Assembly: GCA_029565415.1 (NCBI GenBank)
Contig: JAKQOH010000127.1
Span: 1 to 38,732, forward strand
Source of the DNA: Candidatus Rifleibacteriota bacterium
GTDB lineage: Bacteria > Riflebacteria > Ozemobacteria > Ozemobacterales > Ozemobacteraceae
Direction: 5' to 3'
DNA length: 38,732 nucleotides
This document shows, in pieces, positions 11,197 to 19,780 of this stretch; positions within the stretch are counted from its first letter, which is position 1, and every line of letters begins with the position of its first letter. The translations under genes and the position numbers were made by a program. Below the pieces are notes generated by a model. It saw only the letters and a list, made by a program, of their open reading frames with translations. It searched no databases and was not told where the DNA came from.

Positions 11197-11605
11197 GCGG
11201 ATCTCCCTGGAGGCGCGAGGACTTTGCCGCCATCGCGAAGGCGGCAGCTCCGACGACCGCGAGTTGGCTCGACAGCAGCCCGCCCAGGACCTGCAGAAGA
11301 TCGAGACCGAGGCCATACAGGGCCCAGATGATCAGGAACAGTCCGACGATCTTGAACATCGAGAGCAACAGCCCCTTCGCCATCAGGACCTTGTTCGAGC
11401 CGGGGCTGAGGTTGCCCATGGTGACGACGAGGATGTGGAAACTGCCCAGGCCGAGGGCCATGCCGATCAGAATGCCCCACCACAGTTTTTTCCAACCCAG
11501 GATGCCGATGGTCAGCAGCAGGATGCACAGGCCGATCCCGATCAGATAGACGGAACGCTGGAAGCCGGCGATCAACTGCTGGGAAGGGAGATGTTCATCG
11601 GCCAT
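11189..11605 (-). CDS. atpI: ATP synthase subunit I (AtpI-like)
   Basis: 138 residues from the ATG at 11603-11605. About four hydrophobic helices (residues ~19-37, 41-60, 76-101 and 105-127) and position directly upstream of atpB identify the ATP-synt_I family by topology and context. Motif-level similarity is modest. Known: AtpI proteins help assemble the c ring and, with AtpZ, have been linked to Mg2+/Ca2+ supply. The start overlaps the end of atpZ by 11 bases. A GGAG lies 11 bases before the ATG, rather far, in keeping with coupling to atpZ. An in-frame extension further upstream lacks sense and overlaps atpZ almost entirely. Confidence 0.75.
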   Translation of the reverse strand: MADEHLPSQQLIAGFQRSVYLIGIGLCILLLTIGILGWKKLWWGILIGMALGLGSFHILVVTMGNLSPGSNKVLMAKGLLLSMFKIVGLFLIIWALYGLGLDLLQVLGGLLSSQLAVVGAAAFAMAAKSSRLQGDPHA

Positions 11606-11846
11606 GAGTGTGTGTGCTCCTTCGCAGAACCCGCCACGTGTTACGGAACGCCGCGGCCATACCCCATGCGGTTCCGAGGCAGAGCCCCCAGGGATCGGTC
11701 TGCAGGTGCAGATCGGCCGCATACCCGACGGCGATACCCAGAGCGAGCGCCACCCCGATCTGGAGTCCCAGGGTCAGGACGGGACCCAGTTCGGCCAGTT
11801 GCCGGCTCCAGTGAGCGCCGGACCGGCCGTTTCCGGCAGGATGCAT
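11595..11846 (-). CDS. atpZ: AtpZ/AtpI-type small membrane protein of the ATP synthase operon
   Basis: 83 residues with two membrane helices and the family pattern GLQIGVALALGIAVGYAADL followed by a second helix and FRNTWRVLRR. This matches the AtpZ (putative F1Fo Ca2+/Mg2+ transporter) family found at the head of many atp operons. The ATG follows TAGGA with no spacer, a poor ribosome site. The best promoter-like pair upstream would start transcription at or just inside this start codon, so the true start could be further in, or the gene may be translated from messages coming through from the debranching-enzyme gene 47 bp upstream. Confidence 0.75.
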   Translation of the reverse strand: MHPAGNGRSGAHWSRQLAELGPVLTLGLQIGVALALGIAVGYAADLHLQTDPWGLCLGTAWGMAAAFRNTWRVLRRSTHTHGR

Positions 11847-11847
11847 T

Positions 11848-11876
11848 CCTATATCACAAGCCTTTCATCAAGTCAA
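11848..11876 (-). promoter_or_regulatory. Candidate atp operon promoter
   Basis: TTGACT (11871-11876, five of six) and TATAGG (11848-11853, four of six) are 17 bases apart on the minus strand in the 47-bp gap before atpZ. The predicted transcription start falls on the annotated atpZ start codon, which is awkward and lowers confidence. Confidence 0.4.
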
Positions 11877-11893
11877 ACACTGTTTCGGGAATG

Positions 11894-13885
11894 TCAGTTC
11901 TCGACGCCGAGCGTGGGACGGTGGCCCTTGATATCCTCGACGTAGCACCGCAATAGTTCGGCGACGCTCCATGCCTGCGCGAAACAGCCGGCAGCCGCAT
12001 GGGGCGGATTCGCGTCGAACACTTCCGAGATGCTGCCGATACAGCCCTCCTGCTCCAGATGCAGACGGAACGGCTCGATCATGTGGGAGGCGCGCAGCTG
12101 GGCCTCCATCGAGGTGTTGTGAGCTTTGAGAAACGCCGTGATGAACGGCCCGATCAGGTAGCCCCACACCGTTCCCTGGTGGTAGGCCTTGTCGCGGGCC
12201 AGCCGGTCGCCGCCGAATCGGGGGCAGTAGGCATGCTCGAACGGAGCCAGGCTGCGCAGGCCGTGAGATGTATAGAGATGGCGATACACCGTGTCGACGA
12301 CGCTGCGCTCCTCGTCCTGCTCGAGAATGCGGAAGGGAAGGAACACGGCGAAGATCTGGTTCGGCCGCAGCGAGCGGTCCGGGGTGCCGTCCTCGGCGAT
12401 CACGTCGTGCAGCGAGCCCGTCTCGGGATTCCAGAACCGGCGCCGGAACGAGGCACGCACTTTCCGGGCGAGCGCAACCAGATCATGCGTCGGCATGCCG
12501 TAACAGTCCAGGAGATGGGCCAGGAACCGGAGCGCGTTGTACCACAGGGCATTCACCTCGACGGCTTTGCCGTGCCGGGGCGTCACGACGAACTCGTCGA
12601 TCTTCGCGTCCATCCAGGTGAGCTGCACCAGTTCGTTTCCCGCCCGGATCAGTCCATCATTCGGATCCATGCCGATCTCATATCGGGTGCCCGCCATGAA
12701 GCTCTCGACAATGGTTCTCATCGCTTCGAGAAGATGGGTGCGGACAAATTCATAGTCTTCGGTATATTCAAGAAATCTGTGGACGGCATGGAAGAACCAG
12801 AGTGAAGCATCGACGCTATTGTACATCGCATTCGATCCCTGGTCGGCGAAACAGTTCGGCACCAGCCCGTCGCGCACGGCAAGGGCGAACGTCCGCAGGA
12901 TCGACCGGGCATCGTCGAACCGGCCGGGCACGAGTGTCAGCCCGGGAAGGGAAATCAGGCTGTCCCGGCCCCAATCCGAGAACCAGGGATATCCCGCGAT
13001 GATGGTCCGGCAACCGGTGCTGTGCCGTTCGACGATGAACTGGTCGGCGGCCAGCAGCAGTCGCCGGACCAGCGGATCCTCCGTCGGAAAAGCCTCGAGA
13101 ATCGCTTCCTGACGTTGATCCTCCCGTTTGCGCAGCTCGACCGGGTTGAAGGCCGGAATCGGCTCGTCGGAAAACACGATCGTTGCCGAGCCGTGAAGAT
13201 TCTGAAGCCGGAGATACCCGTTGGAGTAATCATCTTCGTGGGCCTCGAGACCCCGCGCGGCTTCTTCCGAGAGAAAATTCGCGGTTTCCCAGCGGCCGTC
13301 CCGCACGAAGCTGCCCCGATCCCAGGCGGCATACAGGGTGGGGGCGTTCGCGAACGGCTGGAGCCGGAACGCGTTGTCGGTCACGGCCGTATCGTCGACG
13401 AATCCGGCGTTCCGATAGGTCGTGCCGTGAAAATCCCGGAACAGCAGGTGTGGACGCAGGCGAAGTTCGATCTCGTGGCCGCCGTTCAGCACCTTGTACG
13501 TGACGACCGTCGTGTTCTGGCCGTGGATCATGAACAAGGTCTTGATCAGCAGGACATCCCCGATCTGCCAAGTCCAGGTGGGGACCGGGGTTGCCTGGAA
13601 CCTCTCGAGGAAGAGATGGCCGAGGGGGTGCGCCCCGCCGCCCGGCCGGGCCGTATACAACGGATACTCCGCCCCGTCGATCAGGAGCGTCTCGGTCAGG
13701 CGCGAAACCAGCACGATGCGCTCGACGGGGGGCCGGCGGGCCGCGACGAGGACCCCATGATACCGCCGGGTATTCAGACCGATGAGGGTCGAGCCGGCGA
13801 AGCCGCCGAGCCCGTTCGTCACCAGCCACTCCAGTTGGGAAGCGCGGGGCAGATCGCCCAGGATGCGGCGTCCGAACGCGGTCAT
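11894..13885 (-). CDS. Glycogen debranching enzyme (amylo-alpha-1,6-glucosidase, GH133 type)
   Basis: 663 residues. The N-terminal GDE domain shows NGLGGFAGSTLIGLNTRR (24-41) and YHGVLVAA. The C-terminal (alpha/alpha)6 barrel shows AGYPWFSDWGRDSLI (297-311), YHQGTVWGYLIGPF and SISEVFDANPP, with acidic residues at the expected catalytic positions. Known: these enzymes remove alpha-1,6 branch glucose from glycogen or limit dextrins. No signal peptide, so cytosolic; it would work with the GH13 enzyme at 1648-3096. AGGAGG is seven bases before the ATG and a good promoter lies at 13927-13955. It is 47 bp upstream of the atp operon on the same strand, so some read-through into atp is possible. Confidence 0.93.
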   Translation of the reverse strand: MTAFGRRILGDLPRASQLEWLVTNGLGGFAGSTLIGLNTRRYHGVLVAARRPPVERIVLVSRLTETLLIDGAEYPLYTARPGGGAHPLGHLFLERFQATPVPTWTWQIGDVLLIKTLFMIHGQNTTVVTYKVLNGGHEIELRLRPHLLFRDFHGTTYRNAGFVDDTAVTDNAFRLQPFANAPTLYAAWDRGSFVRDGRWETANFLSEEAARGLEAHEDDYSNGYLRLQNLHGSATIVFSDEPIPAFNPVELRKREDQRQEAILEAFPTEDPLVRRLLLAADQFIVERHSTGCRTIIAGYPWFSDWGRDSLISLPGLTLVPGRFDDARSILRTFALAVRDGLVPNCFADQGSNAMYNSVDASLWFFHAVHRFLEYTEDYEFVRTHLLEAMRTIVESFMAGTRYEIGMDPNDGLIRAGNELVQLTWMDAKIDEFVVTPRHGKAVEVNALWYNALRFLAHLLDCYGMPTHDLVALARKVRASFRRRFWNPETGSLHDVIAEDGTPDRSLRPNQIFAVFLPFRILEQDEERSVVDTVYRHLYTSHGLRSLAPFEHAYCPRFGGDRLARDKAYHQGTVWGYLIGPFITAFLKAHNTSMEAQLRASHMIEPFRLHLEQEGCIGSISEVFDANPPHAAAGCFAQAWSVAELLRCYVEDIKGHRPTLGVEN

Positions 13886-13926
13886 GTGATTTCCTCCTTC
13901 GCGGGGCCGGCGGACCGGCCGCTTCC

Positions 13927-13955
13927 TTTATAGCCTGTTTCCAGCCGCATTTCCA
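13927..13955 (-). promoter_or_regulatory. Candidate promoter of the debranching-enzyme gene
   Basis: TGGAAA (13950-13955) and TATAAA (13927-13932) are 17 bases apart on the minus strand, about 40 bp before the start codon. A G+C-rich hairpin (GGCCGG/CCGGCC, near 13904-13919) lies in the predicted leader. Confidence 0.5.
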
Positions 13956-13989
13956 CTTCGGAATCATCGCGCGCTGGGGACGGGTGGGT

Positions 13990-13995
13990 TATACT
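13990..13995 (+). promoter_or_regulatory. Possible -10 element for polA
   Basis: TATACT matches five of six -10 positions and lies 33 bp before the polA ATG. No good -35 hexamer stands 16-18 bases upstream, so an activator or an extended element would be needed. A small GGCGC/GCGCC hairpin follows in the leader. Confidence 0.35.
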
Positions 13996-14028
13996 TGGCC
14001 CGGCGCCGCTGCGCCCTGGAGACGAATC

Positions 14029-16779
14029 ATGCCCGGTTGCCTGCTGATCGACGGGAACAACATCCTCTTCCGTGCCTTCTACGCCTTCGACGGCAAGAAC
14101 CTCCGCACCCGGGCCGGTCTGCCGACCGGAGCGCTCTTCGGATTCACCCGCATGCTGCTGCGCCTCCTGCGTGACCGCCGGCCCGAGTTCGTCGCGGTCG
14201 CCTTCGACGTGGCCCGAGAAACCTTCCGCCACCGCCGGTATCCGGAATACAAGGCCCATCGGCGCCCGACACCGCCGGATCTCCTGCCCCAGTTCCCGCT
14301 TGCGCATAAAATTGTCGAAGCTATGGGAATCCGGATCGCGGCCGACAAGGAATACGAGGCCGATGATATGATCGGTACCTTGGTCGAGCGGTTCAAGAGC
14401 GAAACCGAGGTGACCGTCGTCACCGGCGATCGCGATCTCCTCCAGCTGATCGACGAGCGTGTCGTCGTCGAGCTGTGCGTCAAGGGCATCACCGAGACCG
14501 TCACGATGGGGCCTTCCCTGTTCGCTACGGAATACGGATTCCCCCCGGCCCGGATCGTCGACATGAAAGCCCTATGGGGCGACAGTTCCGACAACATCCC
14601 AGGAGTCGACGGCATCGGTGAGAAAAAGGCTCTTAGCTTGATCCGGGAATATGGCTCGCTCGACGGGGTTTATCAAAACCTCGAGAATATCGGTAATCCC
14701 CGCATGCGGCAACAACTCGTCGCCGGAGAGGCTTCGGCCCGGCTTTCGTTCGAACTCGCCACGATCTGCCGCACCGTTCCGGAAATCGCCGAACCGGCCC
14801 GCTATGCCTGGAATCCGTCGGGCCTGACCGCTCCCGAGTTGATCGGCCTTCTTCGCGAACTCGAGTTCACGAGTCTCGCCTCCGGCCTGGCCGGAACGGA
14901 AGCCCCGGCCGTTCAGCCGCCCGCCGTGAGCATTCCGGCACTCACCGAACCGGCCCTGCCGGTGCTGAAACCCCTGGAAGGGGAGAGAGTCCTTCTCACG
15001 ACGCCCGGGGAAATCGCCGAATTTCTCGCGAACGCAGGCCCGATAATAGCGTTTGATATAGAAACAAGCGGATTCGATCCGCGCACGAACGAGATCGTCG
15101 GTGTGTCGGTTGCCGTTGCCGGCGAGCGGGCGGGCTACATCCCGCTTCGCCATGCATATCTGGGCCTCGATCCCTCGATGCAGCCCCCGGAGGGGGACGT
15201 CTGGCCGCTGCTGGTGGGCGCCTGGGCAAACCGCACGGTCGCCGGTCACCATCTCAAGTTCGATCTCGCTTTTCTGCGCGAGCGAGGCATCCCGCTTCCC
15301 ACGCGTATCTTTGACACCATGCTCGCCGCCTACGTGATCGATCCGACCATGCCGAACGGGCTCAAACCCCTTTCCGAACGACTGCTCGGTGTCGAAACCA
15401 TCGAGTATACGGACGTTGCCGGAAAACGCCCGTTCTCCGAGGTTGCCATCGAGGAGGCGGCAGCCTACGCAGGGCAGGACGCGCTCCTGACGATGCGCCT
15501 GCATGACCGGTTCCAGGCGGAGCTGGGCGGGACAGGTCTTGGAAAGCTGTATGGGGAGCTCGAGCTCCCCCTGCTTCCCCTCCTGCTCGATATGGAGGCC
15601 ACGGGCATCGGCATCAACCGGCCGTATCTGCGCGAGCTCGGTCAGGAGCTCCGGGAGCGGATGAAAAATCTCGAAGCGTCGATCCATGCTCATGCCGGAA
15701 CGGTGTTCAACGTCAACTCGGGAAAGCAGCTTCAGGAGATTCTTTTCGTCAAGCTCGGTCTCACGCCCCCGAAGCGGACGAAGACCGGATTTTCGACCGA
15801 CAGCGAAGTCCTGTCCGAACTTGCCGACGTGCATCCGATCTGTCGTGACCTGCTTGCCTACCGCGAGCTCGCCAAGCTCGAAAGCACGTACGTCGACTCC
15901 CTCGGAGAGCTTGCCAACCCGAAAACCGGCCTGATCCATACGAGCTTCAATCAGACCGTCACCGCGACCGGCCGCCTTTCGAGCTCGAATCCGAACCTCC
16001 AGAACATTCCGGTCAAGACGGAACTTGGCCGCAGTGTCCGGCGTGCGTTCATCCCGCCCCGGCAGGGCGATCTGCTGCTCTCGATCGACTATTCCCAGAT
16101 CGAGTTGCGCCTGCTGGCGCATTTCTCGAACGATGCCGCCCTCGTCGATGCCTTCCGCAACAAACTCGACATTCACGCGATCACGGCGGGCAGACTCTTC
16201 GGGAAGCCCGCCGCGGAGGTGAGCGAGGCCGAGCGGAAGATCGGAAAGACCGTGAACTTCGGTATCATCTACGGCATTTCCGCCCATGGCCTCGCGGCCC
16301 AGCTCGGCGTTTCCCGCCCCGAGGCGCAAAAATATATCGATAACTTTTTTGCTGGATATCCCGATGTCCTGGCCTTCTTCGCTGGGAATCTCGAGAAAGC
16401 GAAAGCCGAGGGACGCGTCGAAACCCTGTTCGGCCGGGTCAGACCCTTGCCGGAGCTGCGTGAGCGAAGCCATACGACACGATCCTTCGGGGAACGGGTG
16501 GCCCGGAACACCCCGCTTCAGGGAACCGCGGCGGATCTGGTCAAAAAAGCCATGCTGGATGCCGATCGCGCCATCCGTGAAGGCGGATTCCAGACGCGAC
16601 TGATCCTGCAGATCCATGACGAAATCGTGTTCACGGTTCCCGCCGAGGAGTTGGCCGTCATCGGGCCGAAGCTCAGGGACGTCATGGAGCGGGTGGTCGC
16701 GCTGCGGGTGCCGCTCGTCTGCGACGCGGCGGTCGGGCCGAATCTCGCCGACCTTCGGGAAACGACGTTCGCGGGCTAA
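14029..16779 (+). CDS. polA: DNA polymerase I
   Basis: 916 residues from the ATG with GGAG seven bases upstream; an earlier in-frame ATG lacks a ribosome site. Domain order: 5'-3' exonuclease/flap nuclease (1-~290, with VTGDRD and GDSSDNIPGV), 3'-5' exonuclease (~320-500) and polymerase (~510-916). The proofreading residues are intact (DIET at 343-346, HHLKFD at 407-412, YAGQD at 480-484), unlike many PolI proteins that have lost them. Polymerase motif A is DYSQIELR (687-694), motif B RKIGKTVNFGIIYG (736-749) and motif C QIHDE (861-865). It fills gaps in repair and removes RNA primers. Its TAA shares two bases with the ribF TAG on the other strand, so the pair overlaps tail to tail. Confidence 0.98.
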   Translation: MPGCLLIDGNNILFRAFYAFDGKNLRTRAGLPTGALFGFTRMLLRLLRDRRPEFVAVAFDVARETFRHRRYPEYKAHRRPTPPDLLPQFPLAHKIVEAMGIRIAADKEYEADDMIGTLVERFKSETEVTVVTGDRDLLQLIDERVVVELCVKGITETVTMGPSLFATEYGFPPARIVDMKALWGDSSDNIPGVDGIGEKKALSLIREYGSLDGVYQNLENIGNPRMRQQLVAGEASARLSFELATICRTVPEIAEPARYAWNPSGLTAPELIGLLRELEFTSLASGLAGTEAPAVQPPAVSIPALTEPALPVLKPLEGERVLLTTPGEIAEFLANAGPIIAFDIETSGFDPRTNEIVGVSVAVAGERAGYIPLRHAYLGLDPSMQPPEGDVWPLLVGAWANRTVAGHHLKFDLAFLRERGIPLPTRIFDTMLAAYVIDPTMPNGLKPLSERLLGVETIEYTDVAGKRPFSEVAIEEAAAYAGQDALLTMRLHDRFQAELGGTGLGKLYGELELPLLPLLLDMEATGIGINRPYLRELGQELRERMKNLEASIHAHAGTVFNVNSGKQLQEILFVKLGLTPPKRTKTGFSTDSEVLSELADVHPICRDLLAYRELAKLESTYVDSLGELANPKTGLIHTSFNQTVTATGRLSSSNPNLQNIPVKTELGRSVRRAFIPPRQGDLLLSIDYSQIELRLLAHFSNDAALVDAFRNKLDIHAITAGRLFGKPAAEVSEAERKIGKTVNFGIIYGISAHGLAAQLGVSRPEAQKYIDNFFAGYPDVLAFFAGNLEKAKAEGRVETLFGRVRPLPELRERSHTTRSFGERVARNTPLQGTAADLVKKAMLDADRAIREGGFQTRLILQIHDEIVFTVPAEELAVIGPKLRDVMERVVALRVPLVCDAAVGPNLADLRETTFAG

Positions 16780-17726
16780 TCCTGAGCGGCCGCGCTGCGT
16801 CCTGCGGCCTGCAGGGCGCGCACGGCGGCGAGATCCGTCCGGATCTGGCCGACCAGATCGGCCATCGACGGGAACCGGATCTCCTCGCGGAGCCGCTTCA
16901 CGAAACGGACCCGGATCGTGGTGTGATACAGATCCCCGGCAAAGTCCAGCAGGTGTGCCTCGAGAAGAAACAGCCGGCGGTCGAACGTGGGCCGGGTGCC
17001 GATGTTGACCATGGCATGATGCGTGCCCCTCGGGGTGTCCACCAGGCAGTAGTACACCCCTTTCGGCGGCAGGACCTTGATCGAGCCTTCAAGGGACAGA
17101 TTCGCGGTCGGAAAGCCCATTTCCCGGCCCCGGTGGTCGCCATGGATGACTTCCCCGCTGATCGCGGGATGTCGTCCCAACAGGTGCGTGGCCAGCTCGA
17201 TGTCGCCATCGCCGATCGCCTCGCGGATCAGCGTGCTGCTGACCAGGTGGTGGCCGGCCGTGACAGGCGGGATGATCGTGCAGGCACGTTCCAGGCGTTC
17301 CAGCTCGTTTCGCATGAAATCGGCACTGCCCCGGCGGTGCAGGCCGAAACCGAAGTTGAACCCGACGAAGATGTGCCGCGCATCGAGCTGTCCGATCAGC
17401 ACGTCGCGGATGAACTGTTCCGGTGTCGTCCGTGCGAACTCCTCGTCGAAGGGACGGAACACGACGGCATCCACGCCCGAGCTCAGCAGCAGGCCGAATT
17501 TCTCCTCGGGGGTCGTGATCTCGCCGGGAAAATTCACCGGGTCGAGCAGGCGGCGGGGCGGGTGGTCGAAGGTGAAAACAACGGCGGCAAGTTCCTTCCG
17601 ACGTGATTCTGCGAGGATTCCCGAGATCAGGGTCTGGTGGCCGCGATGGACGCCGTCGAACGCCCCGAGGCCGACGACGCAGGGGCCCAGGCCGATCGGC
17701 CCCGAGAGAAGGTTGTACAGGTTCAT
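16776..17726 (-). CDS. ribF: Bifunctional riboflavin kinase / FAD synthetase
   Basis: 316 residues, standard length. The N-terminal FMN adenylyltransferase domain has the HxGH site (HRGH, 27-30), VGFNFGFG (121-128) and SSTLIR (163-168). The C-terminal riboflavin kinase domain has GREMGFPTANL (200-210) and PKGVYYCLV. It makes FMN and then FAD from riboflavin and ATP in the cytosol. It is the last gene of the nusA operon, 19 bp after truB, with a weak ribosome site (GGACGG). It ends inside the polA stop region on the opposite strand, and no terminator is visible, so transcripts probably run antisense into polA. Confidence 0.97.
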   Translation of the reverse strand: MNLYNLLSGPIGLGPCVVGLGAFDGVHRGHQTLISGILAESRRKELAAVVFTFDHPPRRLLDPVNFPGEITTPEEKFGLLLSSGVDAVVFRPFDEEFARTTPEQFIRDVLIGQLDARHIFVGFNFGFGLHRRGSADFMRNELERLERACTIIPPVTAGHHLVSSTLIREAIGDGDIELATHLLGRHPAISGEVIHGDHRGREMGFPTANLSLEGSIKVLPPKGVYYCLVDTPRGTHHAMVNIGTRPTFDRRLFLLEAHLLDFAGDLYHTTIRVRFVKRLREEIRFPSMADLVGQIRTDLAAVRALQAAGRSAAAQD

Positions 17727-17745
17727 CGCGCGTTCCGTCCGGCGA

Positions 17746-18687
17746 TCAGGCGAACACCCGGACCGGCATCAGTTTCTGGCCAATGTTGGGCTTGTTCGCA
17801 GCCGGCGGTCCGTACAGAGCAAGCAGTTCTCCCGTTCCGGACACGATCTGGATGAACGTGCCCTGGGAGTCGTCGGCGTGGCCCGGCTTCACTTCGAGAA
17901 GATCCTTCGCTTCGAGCGGAGATCCGCTCTTGACGCGGCTCTCGACGCTCGGATGAACCGTCGCGCGGCCGAACGGCAGGATGGCCGAATACGGCATGAA
18001 CGCAGGACAGGCCTCGAAGGGCAGCTTCTGTTCGATCTTCCAGGCGGGAAACGCCTGCAGATGCGTCCAGGAGCCGACGCGCTCGCGCAGCAGATACGAG
18101 AGATTCCCGCCGCACCCCAGCGCCTGACCGAGATCATGGGCGACGGATCGGACGTAGGTTCCGCGGGAGCAGTGGATGCGCAGGACGAGATGCCGGCTGC
18201 CGCCCGACTCGTAGTCGCGCACGAGACGGATCGAGGTGACATGCACCTTGCGGCTGGCAAGCTCCACCGTCTCCCCGGCCCGCGCCAGAGCATACGCACG
18301 CTTGCCCTGCACTTTGATCGCCGAGTAGACGGGTGGCTTCTGGTCGTAGGTGCCGACGAACTTGCGCAGAGAGGCAAGAATCGTGTCGCGATCGACCGTC
18401 ACCGGCCCGGGGTGCTCGTAGGTCACCTGGCCCGTCGCATCATAGGTGTCGGTCGCGCGGCCCAGCGTCACCCGCATCAGGTAGGTCTTGTCGAGAAACG
18501 CGGGGGGGATGTAGGGAAGCACCTTCAGGCTCTTGTCCATGAAGATCAGCAGGACGCCCTGCGCCATCGGATCGAGCGTGCCGCCGTGCCCGGCTTTCAC
18601 GCCATAGGCCCTCCGGACCATCGCCACCACGTCGTGAGAGGAAAGGCCTGCCGGCTTGTAGACCACGAGGCATCCGTCGCTGTTCAC
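17746..18687 (-). CDS. truB: tRNA pseudouridine-55 synthase
   Basis: 313 residues from the GTG at 18685-18687, preferred because GGAGG lies eight bases upstream. A GTG three codons earlier falls directly on that ribosome site. The TruB motif KPAG (11-14) and the catalytic loop GHGGTLDP (33-40, Asp39) are intact, as are KTYLMRVTLG and RGTYVRS. TruB converts U55 in the T loop of tRNAs and also acts as a tRNA chaperone. A C-terminal PUA-like domain is suggested by the tail after ~residue 235. It lies 18 bp downstream of nrnA and 19 bp upstream of ribF, the usual order in this operon type. Confidence 0.96.
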   Translation of the reverse strand: MNSDGCLVVYKPAGLSSHDVVAMVRRAYGVKAGHGGTLDPMAQGVLLIFMDKSLKVLPYIPPAFLDKTYLMRVTLGRATDTYDATGQVTYEHPGPVTVDRDTILASLRKFVGTYDQKPPVYSAIKVQGKRAYALARAGETVELASRKVHVTSIRLVRDYESGGSRHLVLRIHCSRGTYVRSVAHDLGQALGCGGNLSYLLRERVGSWTHLQAFPAWKIEQKLPFEACPAFMPYSAILPFGRATVHPSVESRVKSGSPLEAKDLLEVKPGHADDSQGTFIQIVSGTGELLALYGPPAANKPNIGQKLMPVRVFA

Positions 18688-18705
18688 GCTCTTCACCTCC
18701 CGGGA

Positions 18706-19749
18706 TTACGCGTCGGTCAGGGCGTTCAGGGCAGCCCCGACCGACGTGATGACTTGGGTCATGGCGGTCTGCAGCCCCGTGCGTTCGAAGTTCGCTCCGG
18801 CCGCCAGCCGGTGGCCGCCGCCGCCGAAGGTCTTGCTGATCGACTGGACATCCACCCGGCCGGTCGAGCGGAAGCTGACCTTGACGCTCTGGGCATCGAT
18901 CTCGCGGAACATCACGATGACTTCGGCGCCGGCGATCGTCGTCAGCGGGGTCACCGAGCCGTCGGCGTCGATCTCGGTGGCGCCGAGCCGGGCGAAATCG
19001 TCGAGCGTGAGCCAGGAGGTGATCAGCAGGCCGCCGAAATGCCGCGTCGCGCGTTCCATCGTGATGCCGTGCAGCACCACACGGCGCCAGTCGTTCGTCT
19101 CGTAGACGCGCTTGAAGATCGGGGAAACCTTGAGCCCCCCGGCGATCATGCGCGCCGCAATCTCGTGAACCCGCGGGGTCGTGCTCGGGAACCGGAAGTT
19201 GCCCGTGTCGGTCATGATGCCGACATACAGCGCCTCGAGCGCCTCCGGCGGAAACGGCGGATTCATACCTTCAAGAATATTATAAAGGATCTCGCAGGTG
19301 GAGCTCGCCCGCGGATCGAGGAGGTTCAGGTGCCCAAGGCCGGGTACGTCGAGGTGATGGTCGAGATGAACGCAGGTGCGGGCCCGGGCGAAGAATGCCG
19401 TGCGGTCGCCCATCCGGGAGGCTTCGGTCGTTTCCATCAGGATGGCGAGATCGAACTCCCCGTCGGGCAGGCAGTCGGTCAGCGCCGCGGTTCCCTCGAG
19501 CCAGGAAATCTGGGGGGGAATGGGATCGAAGTTGAGGACGACACACTCCTTGCCTGCCGCCCGGCACCAGTGATACAGGCCAAGCTGGGAGCCGAGAGCG
19601 TCGCCGTCGGCATACGGGTGGGCGATGGTGAAGACGCGCTTCGCCGCCGTGAGGAGGTCGCGGATGCGGGCGATCTTCGCCTCGTAGGCGGAGGTGCCCC
19701 AGACATCGATATCGTGAGCGGCAGTGGAAGGGACGGGGGCGGTGTTCAT
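18706..19749 (-). CDS. nrnA: DHH-family phosphoesterase, NrnA-like (nanoRNase / pAp phosphatase)
   Basis: 347 residues from the ATG with GGAG seven bases upstream; the longer open frame is rbfA shadow. Domain order is DHH then DHHA1. Motif I is AHPYADGDALGS (43-54; His44, Asp48, Asp50), motif III LDHH (129-132), motif IV GIMTDTGNF, and the DHHA1 substrate loop is GGGGHRLAAGA. Odd: motif II, normally an aspartate (CDT in Bacillus NrnA), reads METT with Glu106. Known: NrnA degrades 2-5-nucleotide RNA and 3'-phosphoadenosine 5'-phosphate. Its place between rbfA and truB is the standard one. Whether Glu106 still holds the metal is open. A second family member lies at 36314-37360. Confidence 0.9.
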   Translation of the reverse strand: MNTAPVPSTAAHDIDVWGTSAYEAKIARIRDLLTAAKRVFTIAHPYADGDALGSQLGLYHWCRAAGKECVVLNFDPIPPQISWLEGTAALTDCLPDGEFDLAILMETTEASRMGDRTAFFARARTCVHLDHHLDVPGLGHLNLLDPRASSTCEILYNILEGMNPPFPPEALEALYVGIMTDTGNFRFPSTTPRVHEIAARMIAGGLKVSPIFKRVYETNDWRRVVLHGITMERATRHFGGLLITSWLTLDDFARLGATEIDADGSVTPLTTIAGAEVIVMFREIDAQSVKVSFRSTGRVDVQSISKTFGGGGHRLAAGANFERTGLQTAMTQVITSVGAALNALTDA

Positions 19750-19780
19750 CGGTCGGCTCCGGGGCGAGGAAGTGGTCGTA

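Noticed and set aside
11605..11722. Longer N-terminus for atpI
   Set aside because: The extra 39 residues are an out-of-frame reading of atpZ, and the ATG at 11603-11605 begins the membrane protein sensibly.
14572..16617. A 681-codon open frame on the minus strand inside polA
   Set aside because: Fully antisense to conserved polymerase motifs; no recognisable protein features.
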